NCBI GenBank assembly: GCA_024180945.1
Contig: JAKSGN010000023.1
Location: 248,001 to 312,000 of the forward strand
From: Macrophomina tecta
Lineage: Eukaryota; Ascomycota; Dothideomycetes; Botryosphaeriales; Botryosphaeriaceae
DNA length: 64,000 nt
Direction: 5' to 3'
The stretch's first letter is position 1, and every line of letters starts with the position of its first letter. A program made the position numbers and the translations under genes. The notes beneath the pieces are model-generated. The model made no database searches. It had not been told where the DNA came from and worked only from the letters and a program-made list of their open reading frames with translations. Positions 21,498 through 32,623 of the stretch are shown here, one piece after another.

Positions 21498-23961
21498 ATG
21501 GCGCAGCTCTCGGAGAGCCAGCTCGCCACCATCAGAGCTCATACTATCGAGGACGCCCTGGACTCATTTCAGACTGCGTTTGAGTCAGCCCATCCTCGAA
21601 CACGCCTTAGAGGCAGAGTAGATCACTTTCAGCAGCTGGTTACCCAGCCAGGTAAGTGCCAACTCCCGCCGTGAACAGCACTCGCTGATCGGTGCAGCGA
21701 GGAGAACCCTTGTCCTCAGACTTATAGGAACGCTCCAGTCACATCCCGCAGCTTCAGAACTCGCCTCTCATGACGGAAATAGCCCGCTGCTTAGTAACCT
21801 TGCTATGCTATCCTTTCGCCTCTCAACAAACGAAACCGACGTCAAACACACAGCACAGCTCGTTAAAGCCGTAGTAGATAAGGAAGACGATCCGACGATA
21901 TGGACAACCGTATACGACCTCATCCGCCAGACGCAGCCCGCCCCTCCCACAATCACTTCGATAACCCCCTTCCCGACGGCACATCTCAGGACGCCTCCCA
22001 AATCCATAACATCTGCCACTCGTTCGATCCAGCAGACCCCGAATACGCGCGCCACAAGCAGCATCGCCAATTCCTCGGAGTTCAGAAAATACTTCGACGA
22101 GGAGCTGAAGGCAGAGCTGAAGGGTTCTCTGTTCGTCGGAGTGCCCAACTTCTTCGAGACTTTCTTCGGCCAAGTCGAAGGTCTCCAGCAGACGGCCGAG
22201 ACGGTCTTTCAGAAATGCCGCGAGGGAAACGATCCGCTGTACGAGACAGGCAGCTGGCGCGGGTGGCCGGAGAGATCCACGCAGAATGATGTGTTGAGGT
22301 GGTTCACAAGGATTGTAGACCGGTTAAAGACGCTTGCGGAGGAACACTGTTCAGTCGACAGCATCCAACGAACAACACTGGCACAACCGGATAAATACGT
22401 GGAGGGATCTGTCGCAGACAGAAAGATGGACGCCGGGTTCGTGGCTGTCACGGAGGACGGACGCCATTGGTCTCAAATCCTCGTGGCGGGAGAGTTGAAG
22501 GGCAATCCGGACCTTGATAGGAGCTCACAAACTTGGCGCGACCTGGCACGATACGCAAGGGAGGTCTTCACTGCCCAAGACACCCGTCGCTTCGTCCTCG
22601 GCTTCACGCTGTGTGGGTCTACCATGCGGCTATGGGAGTTTGACCGACTCGGAGGTACCGCGTCAGAACCATTCGACGTCAACGAAAATGGTCTGCGGTT
22701 CGTTTCGGCGGTCCTGGGGTATCTCCTGATGAACAACGAACAGCTTGGGTTCGATCCCACCATCCTAGAGGTAGACGGCAAGCGGGTTGTGGAAGTCACA
22801 CGCAACGACCAAACGGAGCGTCTTGTCCTGGACAAGCTGATAAAGCGGGCTCCATGCGTTGTCGGCCGGGCGACGACCTGCTGGAAAGCGTACCGCGAGG
22901 GGGACGAGTCGCGGAGTCCGCTTGTCGTCAAAGACTCGTGGCAGTATCCCGAGCGCGATGAGGAGGGCGAGCTGTTGCGGGAGGCGGCGGTCCCGGAGAA
23001 GGAAGTTGTCAACGTTGCGAGATACTACCACCATGAGACGGTGCGCGTGAACGGTCAAGAAGACGACGTCTACGACAGCATCCGCAAGGGGCTGGACGTC
23101 ATGAAGGCGAAGAATTACCGGCTAAGCGACTCCATGCCGCCTCCGAACACGTCTGGAAGCGTGCGAACCACCCGAAGTTCCAGTAGAGCGGGGCAGAAGA
23201 GGTCATCCAGCAGCATCGACGCACCTGAGCCGTCCAGCAAACGCACCCGCTCCAGCGCGCAATTCACCGCAACGGGCCCGGTCCCGGAGAACCGGGTGCA
23301 TCGTCGCGTCGTCGTGCGGGACTATGGGAAGCCGATCTACAAGGCGGGCTCTCGGGTCGCTCTGCTTGCTGCGATGGAGGGCTGCATCAGAGGACACCAG
23401 ACTTTGTACAAGGAAGCCAATATACTTCAGCGCGATGTGTCCGCGAACAACCTCATGATTAACGAGGACAGCGGCAACCCTTCCTGGAACGCATTCTTGA
23501 TCGATCTCGATCTTGCGATCAATAAAGAGAGGGAAGGTGCTTCGGGGGCTAAAGGCAAGACCGGCACGCTGGCGTTCATGGCGATCGGAATTCTCTTTGG
23601 GGAGGAACAGCATTCGTTCATGCACGACCTCGAATCATTCTTCGGGGCGCTCTTCTGGATTTGCATTCATTATGAAGGGCCAGGTAAGGAGAGAGTGGTT
23701 AAGCGGTTTGAGAGGTGGAACTATATGAACCTAGAAGAGCTAGCGGGGATGAAGATGGGCATCGTTGCAGACGAGAGCATTTTTCGGAGGACAGTAACGG
23801 ACTACTTCACCGAGTACTATCAATCACTCATACCTTGGATTGACGAATTGCGGAAGACAGTCTTCCCGAACGGTGGGAGGTGGAAGGAGGAGGATGAAGG
23901 GCTATATTCACGTATGATGAACATACTTCGGGAAGCACGGGAAGACTCGAGAGTAAAATGA
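21498..23961 (+). CDS. FunK1-family protein kinase 2
   Basis: Exon 1 is 21498-21651 and exon 2 is 21698-23961, giving 805 aa. The intron (donor GTAAGT, acceptor GTGCAG) is 46 nt. Exon 1 is 154 nt, exactly as in kinase 1, and the first 50 residues (MAQLSESQLATIRAHTIEDA) align with it. Landmarks: VFTAQDTRRFVLGFTLCGST, VARYYHHETV, ILQRDVSANNLMI at about residue 629, FLIDLDLAI, KTGTLAFMAIGILFGEE and HDLESFFGALFWI. The catalytic-loop His of HRD is Gln here while the Asp is kept. The in-frame intron that kinase 1 carries before GHESL is absent. A Ser/Arg-rich linker lies around residues 530-560. Apparently intact; substrate unknown. Confidence 0.87.
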
Positions 23962-24040
23962 GGATCGTGAGTTCTCACCTTCGCTGGAGTGGTCCAGTTT
24001 TAGACGGGAAAGGCGCTTTTTTTTTGATTCCTGTTTGATA

Positions 24041-25902
24041 ACGTGGTTTATCAGTGAGCGACGCATATCAGTAAGCGACGCACTTTTCCTTGGCGCTACC
24101 ACCCTTCATCTTCCACACGCGTTTTTTCCACAACAAAGCATGCAAGTCCAAACAACCGAAGCACGAATTATCTTAGCCATCGAAGCTATCCGAACATCCC
24201 GAAAACTCAGCCGCCGAGCCGCCGCAAAGGTCTATAACGTGCCCGAAGCAACGCTCCGCCATAGAATGAACGGCAGAACCGCAAAAACCGATTCCCGGCC
24301 CGCTATTCAGAATTTGACCGAGATCGAGGAGGATGTGATCGTTCAATATATCTTAGACCTAGATTCGCGAGGATTTCCACCCTCGATCGAAGACGTGCGT
24401 GCAATGGCTGATCACATCCTCGCGTCGCGGGGCGCGCGACGCGTCGGAAAACTCTGGCCAAACCGCTTCATTAAGCGACGAGAAGAGCTGCGCGCGCGTT
24501 TCTCTCGCGCCTACGACTTCCAGCGAGCCCTTTGCGAAGATCCCCAGCTTATAAGCGAATGGTTCAGCCTGTTCTCGAACATGCGGGCCAAATACGGCGT
24601 CCAGCACTGCGATTTATACAACTTCGACGAGACCGGCTTTATGATGGGCATGATCTGCTCTTCTATGGTTGTTACCCGTGCCGATCGACGCGGAAAAGGC
24701 AAGGCAATTCAGCCTGGCAATCGAGAATGGGCGACCGTGATTACCTGTATTAGTGGTGACGGCTTTGACGTGCCCCCGTTTTTGCTAGTTCAAGGCCAGT
24801 ACCATCTCGCCAATTGGTACACCGAGGGCGGTCTTCCCGACTCCTGGCCTGTCAAGCCGACTTCTAATGGTTGGACCGATAATGAGACGGGTCTAGATTG
24901 GATTAAGCACTTCGAGAAACATACTGCGGCGCGTACAAAGGGTGGTTACCGGATGTTGATACTCGACGGGCACGAGAGCCACCAATCGGTCGAATTCGAG
25001 GATTTCTGCAAGGCACATAACATTATTACTATCTGTCTACCTGCTCATTCATCCCACTTAACCCAGCCACTCGACGTCGGCTTCTTCGGCCCGTTAAAAA
25101 AGGCATACGGCAAGGAAATCGGGTTGTTTGTCCGCGCGCATATCAACCATATCACCAAGGTCGAGTTCTTTTTGGCATTTCGCGCAGCATATAATGCTAC
25201 AATGACCAAAGAAAACATTGCCGGTGGTTTTCGGAGTGCTGGACTTATTCCATTTGACCCGCAAGCCGTCATTTCTAAGCTAGATGTCAAGTTACGGACG
25301 CCAACACCCACGGGCACCCCTAACGCCAGCGCCGACCTTTGGGTCTCCCAGACGCCACACAACCCGACCGAGGCTATTTCGCAGTCCGAGCTAGTTAAAT
25401 CTTGGATTAGTGGTCACCAAGGAAGCTCCCCGACGCCTATTTTTTCCGCTGTCAAGCAAATGGCGAAGGGTTTGGAGGGAATGGCCCATACGGTAACCCT
25501 TTTGACCGAGGAGAACCGCGCGCTTCGAAAGGCAAATGAGGCACTTAGCAAGCGCCGGAGGGCTAAAAAAACACGTGTTCGTAATGGAGGCGCACTAACC
25601 ACGGAAGATGCGCGAGATATTCTAGCTCAGAAGAATGCTAAGGAGCAGGTAGCACGCGATAAGCGCGAAAATCGGGATGGCGGCGGAGAGAGGCCGGCGA
25701 GTATACGGCGATGCGGCACCTGCGGCGAGCCCGGGCATAATGCACGAACATGCCAGGTCGAAGAAGTAATGTCCGATGTCCATAGTTCCGACTAATTTTA
25801 ATTAATTTAAGCGATGTTGGCTGCGCAATTCGGGTGAAGAGTGGTGGCGCCAAGGAAAAGTGCGTCGCTTACTGATATGCGTCGCTCACTGATAAACCAC
25901 GT
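24041..25902 (+). mobile_element. Pogo/Pot2-type transposon B, complete
   Basis: The 1862-bp element is flanked by TA (24039-24040 and 25903-25904). Its inverted repeats begin ACGTGGTTT and are identical for about 57 bp. Positions 10-26 and 27-43 are the tandem blocks ATCAGTGAGCGACGCAt and ATCAGTAAGCGACGCAc. The ends are unrelated in wording to those of element A but have identical spacing. It is inserted directly beside the N-terminal fragment of pogo F. Confidence 0.92.
24140..25795 (+). CDS. DDE transposase of element B
   Basis: 551 aa from the first ATG outside the inverted repeat (MQVQTTEARIILAIEAIRTS); an in-frame ATG at 24035 lies at the element edge and is rejected. HTH region: RRAAAKVYNVPEATLRHRM, then GFPPSIEDVRAMADHIL and LWPNRFIKRREELRAR. 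Catalytic core: YNFDETGFMMG, MLILDGHESH and LTQPLDVGFFGPLKKAYG. The C-terminus has a basic stretch (KRRRAKKTRVRNGGALT) and the CCHC knuckle CGTCGEPGHNARTC. Domain order is as in element A but with only moderate identity. No stops or frame shifts, so it may be active. Confidence 0.92.
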   Translation: MQVQTTEARIILAIEAIRTSRKLSRRAAAKVYNVPEATLRHRMNGRTAKTDSRPAIQNLTEIEEDVIVQYILDLDSRGFPPSIEDVRAMADHILASRGARRVGKLWPNRFIKRREELRARFSRAYDFQRALCEDPQLISEWFSLFSNMRAKYGVQHCDLYNFDETGFMMGMICSSMVVTRADRRGKGKAIQPGNREWATVITCISGDGFDVPPFLLVQGQYHLANWYTEGGLPDSWPVKPTSNGWTDNETGLDWIKHFEKHTAARTKGGYRMLILDGHESHQSVEFEDFCKAHNIITICLPAHSSHLTQPLDVGFFGPLKKAYGKEIGLFVRAHINHITKVEFFLAFRAAYNATMTKENIAGGFRSAGLIPFDPQAVISKLDVKLRTPTPTGTPNASADLWVSQTPHNPTEAISQSELVKSWISGHQGSSPTPIFSAVKQMAKGLEGMAHTVTLLTEENRALRKANEALSKRRRAKKTRVRNGGALTTEDARDILAQKNAKEQVARDKRENRDGGGERPASIRRCGTCGEPGHNARTCQVEEVMSDVHSSD

Positions 25903-25904
25903 TA

Positions 25905-26324
25905 TCCATTTTTGACCGAGTGGTTGAGTATCGCCGTTAGAACGTAGGATTCGCGAGGCCATTTCTCGAGCGCGTGCGTGTGAAAGAGGATATCCGCGTG
26001 TATCTTCTTCGAGTATCCATTCAACAAGAAATTCTTCTTGCAAAGGTGTTAGCCTTTGCTGGTGTTGATGGCTGATATCGCGTCGAGACGCGGTGCCGTT
26101 GATTCGGGCGCCGAGCGTGCTTCGCGAGACGTTATGCGCTATTGCAGCGGCTCGAATAGATGTGCATTCGCCTGATTGGAAGTCTGTAATTGCCTGTTGA
26201 AGAGCATCTTCATAGGGATCCATTTAAATGACGATGTGGTGAGAATTCGCTGCGTGAGTAGGGTGGAATGAGTTTGGTGGGGTGGCCAGCTTCTAGGGGT
26301 GGCCAGCTTCCATGGCGCCCAGCT
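25905..26324 (-). mobile_element. 5' remnant of pogo-type element F
   Basis: On the minus strand an element starts at 26324, just inside a TA at 26325-26326. The first 43 nt follow the 9+17+17 rule, with blocks CCATGGAAGCTGGCCAC and CCCTAGAAGCTGGCCAC. An ATG at 26223 opens MDPYEDALQQAITDFQSG, RAAAIAHNVSRSTLGARI, EEFLVEWILEEDTRGYPLSH and LRSNGDTQPLGQKW: the psq and CENP-B-type DNA-binding domains only. Element B is inserted immediately after this. No catalytic core of F is recognised on the other side of B, so F is a 5' fragment of about 105 codons. Confidence 0.65.
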
Positions 26325-26465
26325 TAGTGGATGTTACTTTCCTTAACCTGGCTTAGCGCGTAATTTACGAACGCGAAACCACCGCGACACCACCGCGTCT
26401 CTGCCGCAGGTAGACAGTCATCGAAGCACGTAGGTGTTAAGTTTGTTTTCTTGTTCTTGAACAAC

Positions 26466-27476
26466 ATGGGAGACATTGCGGCCCCTCCAGACCTGCTCTA
26501 CGGCTCCTACGAAGAAGCGTATGACGCGCTCAAGACGCATGGCATGCAGCATGGTTACGGCTTCGTCCTTAAGCGGAGCTGGCCTCACAACTCAACTATT
26601 AAAACACGCTACTACTACCACTGCGATCGATTCAGGAACTATCAGTCAAGGGCAAAGATCCTAAGCACAAGCACACGCTCAACAGGATGCCCTTTCAAGC
26701 TCGTTATCTTCAAGGCGAAGCACAGCGACCAGTGGAAGCTAGAGGTCCAGGACGAGCATCACAACCACCCACGATCAATCAACCCTAGCGCGCACAATGT
26801 CTATCGCAGGCGTACATCGTCACAAAAGGAGGTGATTGAGTCAATGACCCATGCTGGGGCGCGGCCGATGCAAATATTGGCCGCGATTCAAATAGAAGAT
26901 CAAGACACACTGGTTTCTGCTACCGATATCCGGAGCGAGAGGAAGGCAATTCGAGAGAAACATTTGAACGGGAGGAGTCCGATGGAGACACTACTAGACA
27001 ACTTATCTACGGCGGACTGGATCTTCGCTATCAAGAAGGATGCTAATAATCGTGTACAAAATCTCTTCTTCGCCCACCAGAAGCAGATCGAGCTGCTACT
27101 TACGAATCCCGATGTCCTCTTAATGGACTGCACGTACCGAACTAATAAATATAAACTTCCGCTATTGCACATACTCGGCTGCACCAACCTACAGACCTTT
27201 TTCTCTGCAGGCTTCTGCTTGCTTAGCAGTGAGACACAAGCAGACTATCATTGGGCAATCGCAAACTTTTCGCTTCTTGTACTCCAATTATGGCGTGGAA
27301 CTATCATTTTGGAGATATGGACGCTTTCTATGCTGAGAGATTTGCGCAAGTCGATGCTCAGAATGCACTTATTGAGCCTCAAGATGTACCTACGCCACGG
27401 CCTAAGCGCGCTGCAGCAATGGCGGCTTCAGAGGCATGGAAAACTCTTGGACCGCGTAAGAGACCTCGACATTAGT
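26466..27476 (+). pseudogene. MULE transposase, internally deleted
   Basis: The ATG at 26466 opens a FAR1-like DNA-binding region (LYGSYEEAYDALKTHGMQH, RYYYHCDRFRNY, STGCPFKLVI, DEHHNHP). The start of the MULE catalytic domain follows: PDVLLMDCTYRTNKYKLPLL, HILGCTNLQTFFSAGFCLL, SETQADYHWAI. The sequence then jumps to a C-terminal tail in another frame (FGDMDAFYAERFAQVDAQ, PKRAAAMAASEAWKTLGPRK, stop about 27475). The second half of the catalytic domain and the zinc-binding region are missing, so the product cannot transpose. Terminal repeats were not identified. Confidence 0.65.
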
Positions 27477-27596
27477 AGAAGATTTTGAGCAAGTATTAGC
27501 CTCTATTTCGAGGTCTAGACGTCGATGCACATTGATGGTTGTAATTTATTTTGACGCTAGTTAAGGTATGGCTAGCGTTGGGGACAAATCTCACTA

Positions 27597-27613
27597 GCCG
27601 CTTGTGGGATACG
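27597..27613. repeat. Scrap of pogo family C terminus
   Basis: CGCTTGTGGGATACGT followed by TA repeats the outer end of the element at 53.5-54.65 kb almost exactly. Only about 17-20 bp remain. It could be a footprint of a lost element. Confidence 0.35.
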
Positions 27614-27873
27614 TTAGTTATCTGTAAACTCGAGGAGTAATACTAGACGCATTCTGAGCCATATAAAACCATTAAAGCACTCCAAGGTGGTGTGAACCCG
27701 ATCTTGCATGCGTAGTCTGACGATATGTCAGACCAGCCGGAAGGGATGAATATGTCCCATCATGAGATAACTATTCAAAAACCACGGTCGCATGGCAGGA
27801 CTGGGGTATACCGCTGCTGCGAAGCCCGCCTCAGCCCCTTACAAGCCGGTAAAACGCGCGTCCACTTGGGGTG

Positions 27874-28554
27874 TCAGACGGCCGGGGCGCTCTCGACCAC
27901 CGCCACCAAAATGTTCATCCCATTCTCTCCAACCGCGTGCACCATGACGTTCGAGTCAAACGGCCAGTCGTCCTGCCCCGCATTCTCCTCATACGACGCA
28001 AAATCCGACTTCTTGATCTCGCGCTCGCCCTCCTCGTTCCCGAGCAGGACGGTCAGCGCGCGCGCGGCGGCCTCGTCCCTAGTGCGGAAGACGCCCTCGA
28101 TGGCCACCTGCCGGCTGCCGACGGACCAGTCCTTGGCGTAGTCGATGGTCGTCTGGACGAGGAAGAACAGCGGCTCTTTGACGCGCCCGTCGCCGTCGTG
28201 GTCTAGCACGCTACCCAGCGTGTTAGGCGTCGTCTCGATTTCGACCGTCACAATGCCCTCGTCGACCGTCTTGGCCCAGACGCTGACACCGTCGCCGTAC
28301 GGCCAGATGCTGGGCTCCTCCGCCTGCGTAGCGTGCCGCATGTGCAGCTCCAGGAATTGCTCCGGCTGGTAGCTCTCATCGAGCAGGGCGCGGAGCGCGT
28401 ATTTCTTGGCTTTGGCCAGGTCCATGTACGTGGCTCGGATCGAGGGTTGGAGGATCGAGTTGGCATGGCCCGGCGTGGGGTAGTGGAAAATGCGTTTGAC
28501 GTGAAAGAGGCTTTCGGCAATCTGATTTTTCGGCTCGGGAGATTGGATGGACAT
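27874..28554 (-). CDS. Uncharacterised 226-aa protein
   Basis: An intronless ORF from an ATG to a stop, with balanced composition and a GC-rich third position typical of a real gene. It begins MSIQSPEPKNQIAESLFHVK and includes ATYMDLAKAKKYALRALLD, SIWPYGDGVSVWAKTVDEG and VMVHAVGENGMNILVAVVES. No signal peptide, membrane segment or known motif. It looks like a soluble cytoplasmic protein of a fungal family without assigned function. Confidence 0.6.
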   Translation of the reverse strand: MSIQSPEPKNQIAESLFHVKRIFHYPTPGHANSILQPSIRATYMDLAKAKKYALRALLDESYQPEQFLELHMRHATQAEEPSIWPYGDGVSVWAKTVDEGIVTVEIETTPNTLGSVLDHDGDGRVKEPLFFLVQTTIDYAKDWSVGSRQVAIEGVFRTRDEAAARALTVLLGNEEGEREIKKSDFASYEENAGQDDWPFDSNVMVHAVGENGMNILVAVVESAPAV

Positions 28555-31500
28555 GTTTGCGTTCGTTGCTGGAAAATATAAGGCTTGATTCTAACGAGCA
28601 GTGAATGACTCGGTAAATGCTTACCTAGTTTACTTGGCGTAGAGTTTGCAGAATGTCAATTGAGATTTACTTCAGATGTCCATAGATATCACCGGATTCT
28701 CGGAGGGCCTTAAGTAAAACTGCATTAGGAGTCAGCACATCCGCTTTCCGCTTACTTAACTATATTCAAGAGCTCTCGGATGAATGGGTGGCGGTGGCGT
28801 AAGAGGCATGGTCTAGAATCGAGCTTGTGAATTGTCGAATATGGCCGCGGTGGTTCCACCGCGGGATGGCAAAGTGTCACATGGCGGATATGGCAGGTCT
28901 GCGATGCAGGTTCCCCTTCAGACCAGTAGCTATTAGGCAAAGTCTCGGTCTAGAGCTAATCGATTGCGCCATCGCATGGATATCAACTACAGGGCGGAAA
29001 GGGTAGCTTTGTATTTCTACAGGAAATCCCGCCCTTTAGTTCCGGCCCCTCCTATGCAGCCATTGCCAAGCAACCACTGTTTCCTTGCCATATAGTTGCA
29101 CATAACGTAGTTTACAAATGTTGAACAGTGTGTGAATTGGAGACACTGCTACCTCATTGAATAGTGTTGAAGCGACAGTATATATACATGATAGTGGGGA
29201 GGGTACATGAGGTGATGATGGTGTCTTGGTGGTGTGATGCTAAAAGTATAAACTGGTGGCTGAAAAGATACGAATGACGGCAATCCGTAACGACAATAGT
29301 GGTGATGGTTGACACTATTGCATCCAGCGAAAGACCGCGACGCTGTATGAAGAAACGTCAATTTGGCGCGGCAGGCGTTGAAAAAACGGCGCGAACGCGT
29401 TCTTTGCGCAACACAACGAGAAACCTTCGCAACAGTAGGTTCTACATTATCTTCATGTTGTCCAGAGCTAATGTAGTGATCTCGTTGTGCTCCGCAGATA
29501 ACATACAAGGGGACCGATATCCACTGCGCAGGCGCAACCATCAGGCTGCTCTCTCATTGGCCAAAGCTGGCACCATTAGTCATCCCCAGCCCGTAAAAAA
29601 ACAAGGATCTCTGTAGATGATTAGGGATGTTGACAGAAGGGTTGGATGCAGTAGGATCCGATGGGAATTATGTTAAAACATTGCATGTAATCGTCATTTT
29701 ATGGCGCTTTTCCTGTACCATTCAATCATCTTGGAGCTCTCGATTTTCTTGTCTTGGCAAGTTCTCATATTGGTGTGGCTCTTTCAGCGACTCAGTCCTG
29801 GAGCTCTTCCTGACCCCTGAGCCATCGCTGCATCTTCTGAAAGGCAATACATTCAACTGCAAGCGATAGGGGTATTGCGGGCGCGATTCCACGAAACCTG
29901 GCTCGAACTTCTCGAATACACGATTGCGTTCTGGACATGGCCGTGCCGGTCCGCCGGACGAGCCGCCTCCGTCATCGGCAGTCGGTCCAGCCCATTCCAT
30001 GCCTACTCCAAGTCCTCGAGTCAACGAGAACAGCATACGAATGCCGAGCTGCGCAGAGTCCAACAACAGCGGGCCCACTGTGCCACTGAACCGGGTGTCA
30101 TCGTGCGTTCCGGCGTCCCTTTCGTTGTTTTCGCGCTCCAGCCGCATCCGGCAACAGGTTTGGTTGCCGACGCTCAATGATTGGTCAGTCAATGCCGATC
30201 ACGTTTGCTGCCTTGATGCTGGCTGTTATCCCATTGGGTACGGATTAGACCGAAACCCACTTGCGGCGTAGAGTCTCAAAGATGAGTGGGATAAGCGCGT
30301 CTGCGGGGCTTGCTTGCTGTGCCACAGGAGTAGCCCTCGCACAGCACGTGCCCTGCGGGGGCCATCCGGGCCAGCCAGACACGGAGCAGGTTTTCCCTTT
30401 TCCCGCCCCAGCTCAAGTGCTGCCAAACACAACAACCACGCGAAATCTTTTGCTTTTGAATCACCAAATGCTTCTAAGGAGCTACCATACAGTATCTTTG
30501 ACTTCCCTTCGAAATTTCACAAATCACGTTATTGCTTGGTTATTAGAGAAGTCTGCGAAGAACAGCCCGCAACGACTTTCTCGGGGAAGCCTTGTGCCGT
30601 CCGATCATTGCTGGAGTGGACTATCTTCGCACTGACTCAACTGTTCACGGAAAGCGGCTAGATGCTACTAATTATATACACATTAAGAGGCGCAGTCCTT
30701 CCTGTTCTGGCTGTGTAGCAAGCTGTGGCAAATCGGTTCGATTGCCGGGCACGGGCCAAGGTCAGGATAACCCTTGCGCTCAGTGTTGGCGTCACGCCGG
30801 CGCCGAAGGCAGCAGTCCAACATACCGTCGCGCCACAGGCCACCTACGTTCCCAAGTTCCGGATGGCCTGAAGACCGGAGATTAAAGCGTTATTTGTTTC
30901 TGGTAAGTGGGACTGATGGTGGCACTCAGCTGAGTAGACGCCGCAGAGTGTTATCTACTTGCCTCCGGAGATACTTCCGGTTATCTCGGGGAAGAAAAGA
31001 AGGCGCCCAAGCGCGGTCTTCAAGGTACGAAACTGCGGCTCTGGTACCTTGAGGTGGTTCTGTGAGCTCGCTATTCAATGCTATAGAGCACCACTAACCG
31101 CAGTATCAAAAGAGGACTGCGGCCAACAGTAAGTTTCAGCATTATGCAAACGAAACTGAGCACGAGAATATATATCAATGCTAGGCTGAGATAAAAGCCA
31201 CGTGACCACGGACGCAACGCATGCCTTTCTTGAGCACCACTGAGCTTTCTGTGAGGTCCTGATCCCCGCCTATGAGAAAGTAACGCAACTGCAAGGTTGG
31301 CCCAGACACCAGGCAAGCAAATTTCGCGCCATAAGCGCCGGATTTACTGCAAACAGCCACCGAATCGACTTTCGCACTCCAGGTTTAGTTACTGTGCGGC
31401 TTTCGGCCAGTATAGGATCCTTCCCGATCGGATTTAGGGGTCGAGCCGTGGATCAGGCCCAACGGCAAGCTGGCGCAGCAGCTCTCAGCCGTTGTCAGTG

Positions 31501-31563
31501 CTTGCTTGACTGGAGCACGTGTGAGGAAAGGGGACTATCAGAGCTGTCTATGCCTGAAAGTTC
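28555..31563. other. Gene-poor stretch
   Basis: About 3 kb with no gene that I can support. The longest frame (minus, about 29722-30192) has no ATG at its start and only part of it (FSGTVGPLLLDSAQLGIRM) looks protein-like; it could be a decayed exon. No repeats with clear ends were seen. Confidence 0.35.
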
Positions 31564-32623
31564 ATGACTAGCACAAGCATTGGCACACCGATAATCGGGG
31601 GGCGCAATGAGAGCAACAGTGCTGCGTATACCAAAATTGTTGTCACTCCCATGGGCATCAGCACTGCTCTGCGGCACAGTCTTGAGAAATACCTTAAAAA
31701 AAAAAAAAAGGCGCGATGGCGCTCACATGGGTCTCTTCAAGATACTCTATCAGCGACAATGGGGGGAAACAACAGCATTAAAGCCTATTTACCCGTTTCG
31801 GAGGACGTGCATGCGCGTTTGTGGAGTGAGATGGGGCGCGAGGAAGAGCCTCGGCGGATCGCGCTGCGCGAGTCAACAGGAACACCGGACAAAGGTGACA
31901 TAAGCCCACACTAAATCAAAGCGTACCTAAACTGTTCCTGCTAACTTCGACACAGAATCAGGAGCGCCTGGACAAGTTTCACAGTCCCCGTCCGCAGCGC
32001 TTTCCAAGTTGGATTTGCATCAAGACTTCGACAGTGAAAGTCCTAGCGTTCCCTGTACAGCGGTTGCCGATCATGACAGTGAGGAATCCGATGCAGAAGA
32101 CGACAACCCCAACTCTCAGCTGCCCCTGGAGAAAAAGCTGTACTTCATGCAGTCGAATTGCAGCAAGTATTTTCGGGTCAACAGATACAAAAAAGCGGGC
32201 GTACCAAAATGGAAGCTTCTGCCCCGCAAAACATCCGTTCTTCTCGGAGACGTTGAACTCAAGGTTGGCGATCTCGTCGAGACACAGCTCAACACGAACC
32301 CCATGGCCGTTGCGGAGATTGCCGAAATCTGCGACCTCCAGGACGGTCGGCACATCCTCCGCATCTACTGGTTCGCCAAAAGACTTTCAGCGCTCGAGAG
32401 GCTCCGCAAGGCAGGCAGTAGAGACACGATTCCCAGCAACTATCGATTCATCAAGAAGGCCCATACACAGGTGATAATGTGGGACACTGTGAAACGGCAA
32501 CTGAACTTGGAGGAAAGGAAAAAGTGCAAGACTGATGAGGTCTTTTACTGTACGGGCGAGCGGACCCAACTGTACTCCGCGGACTCGGAGACCGTAGGAT
32601 GGACAAAGGTGGAGAAGGCCTAG
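31564..32623 (+). CDS. BAH-domain-like protein, two exons
   Basis: Exon 1 is 31564-31894 and exon 2 is 31956-32623, giving 332 aa. The intron has donor GTGACA, branch CTGCTAAC and acceptor ACACAG, and the join keeps phase. Exon 2 encodes an acidic stretch and then a domain reading VELKVGDLVETQLNTNP, AVAEIAEICDLQDGRHILRI, YWFAKRLSAL, VIMWDTVKRQL and DEVFYCTGE. This fits a Bromo-Adjacent Homology fold (VGD.V....., A.I.EI......... V.W..R...), which binds nucleosomes or other chromatin proteins. Exon 1 is poorly supported: it contains a Lys run coded by a 13-A tract (31697) and resembles nothing known. The true start may lie elsewhere. Confidence 0.5.

Noticed and set aside
12895..27000. Starship-type giant element as the explanation for the block
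   Set aside because: No tyrosine recombinase (DUF3435-like) ORF was seen in the window, so there is no positive evidence.
29722..30192. Minus-strand ORF of about 156 codons
   Set aside because: Begins with a non-ATG codon and only a short part is protein-like; not enough to call a gene.
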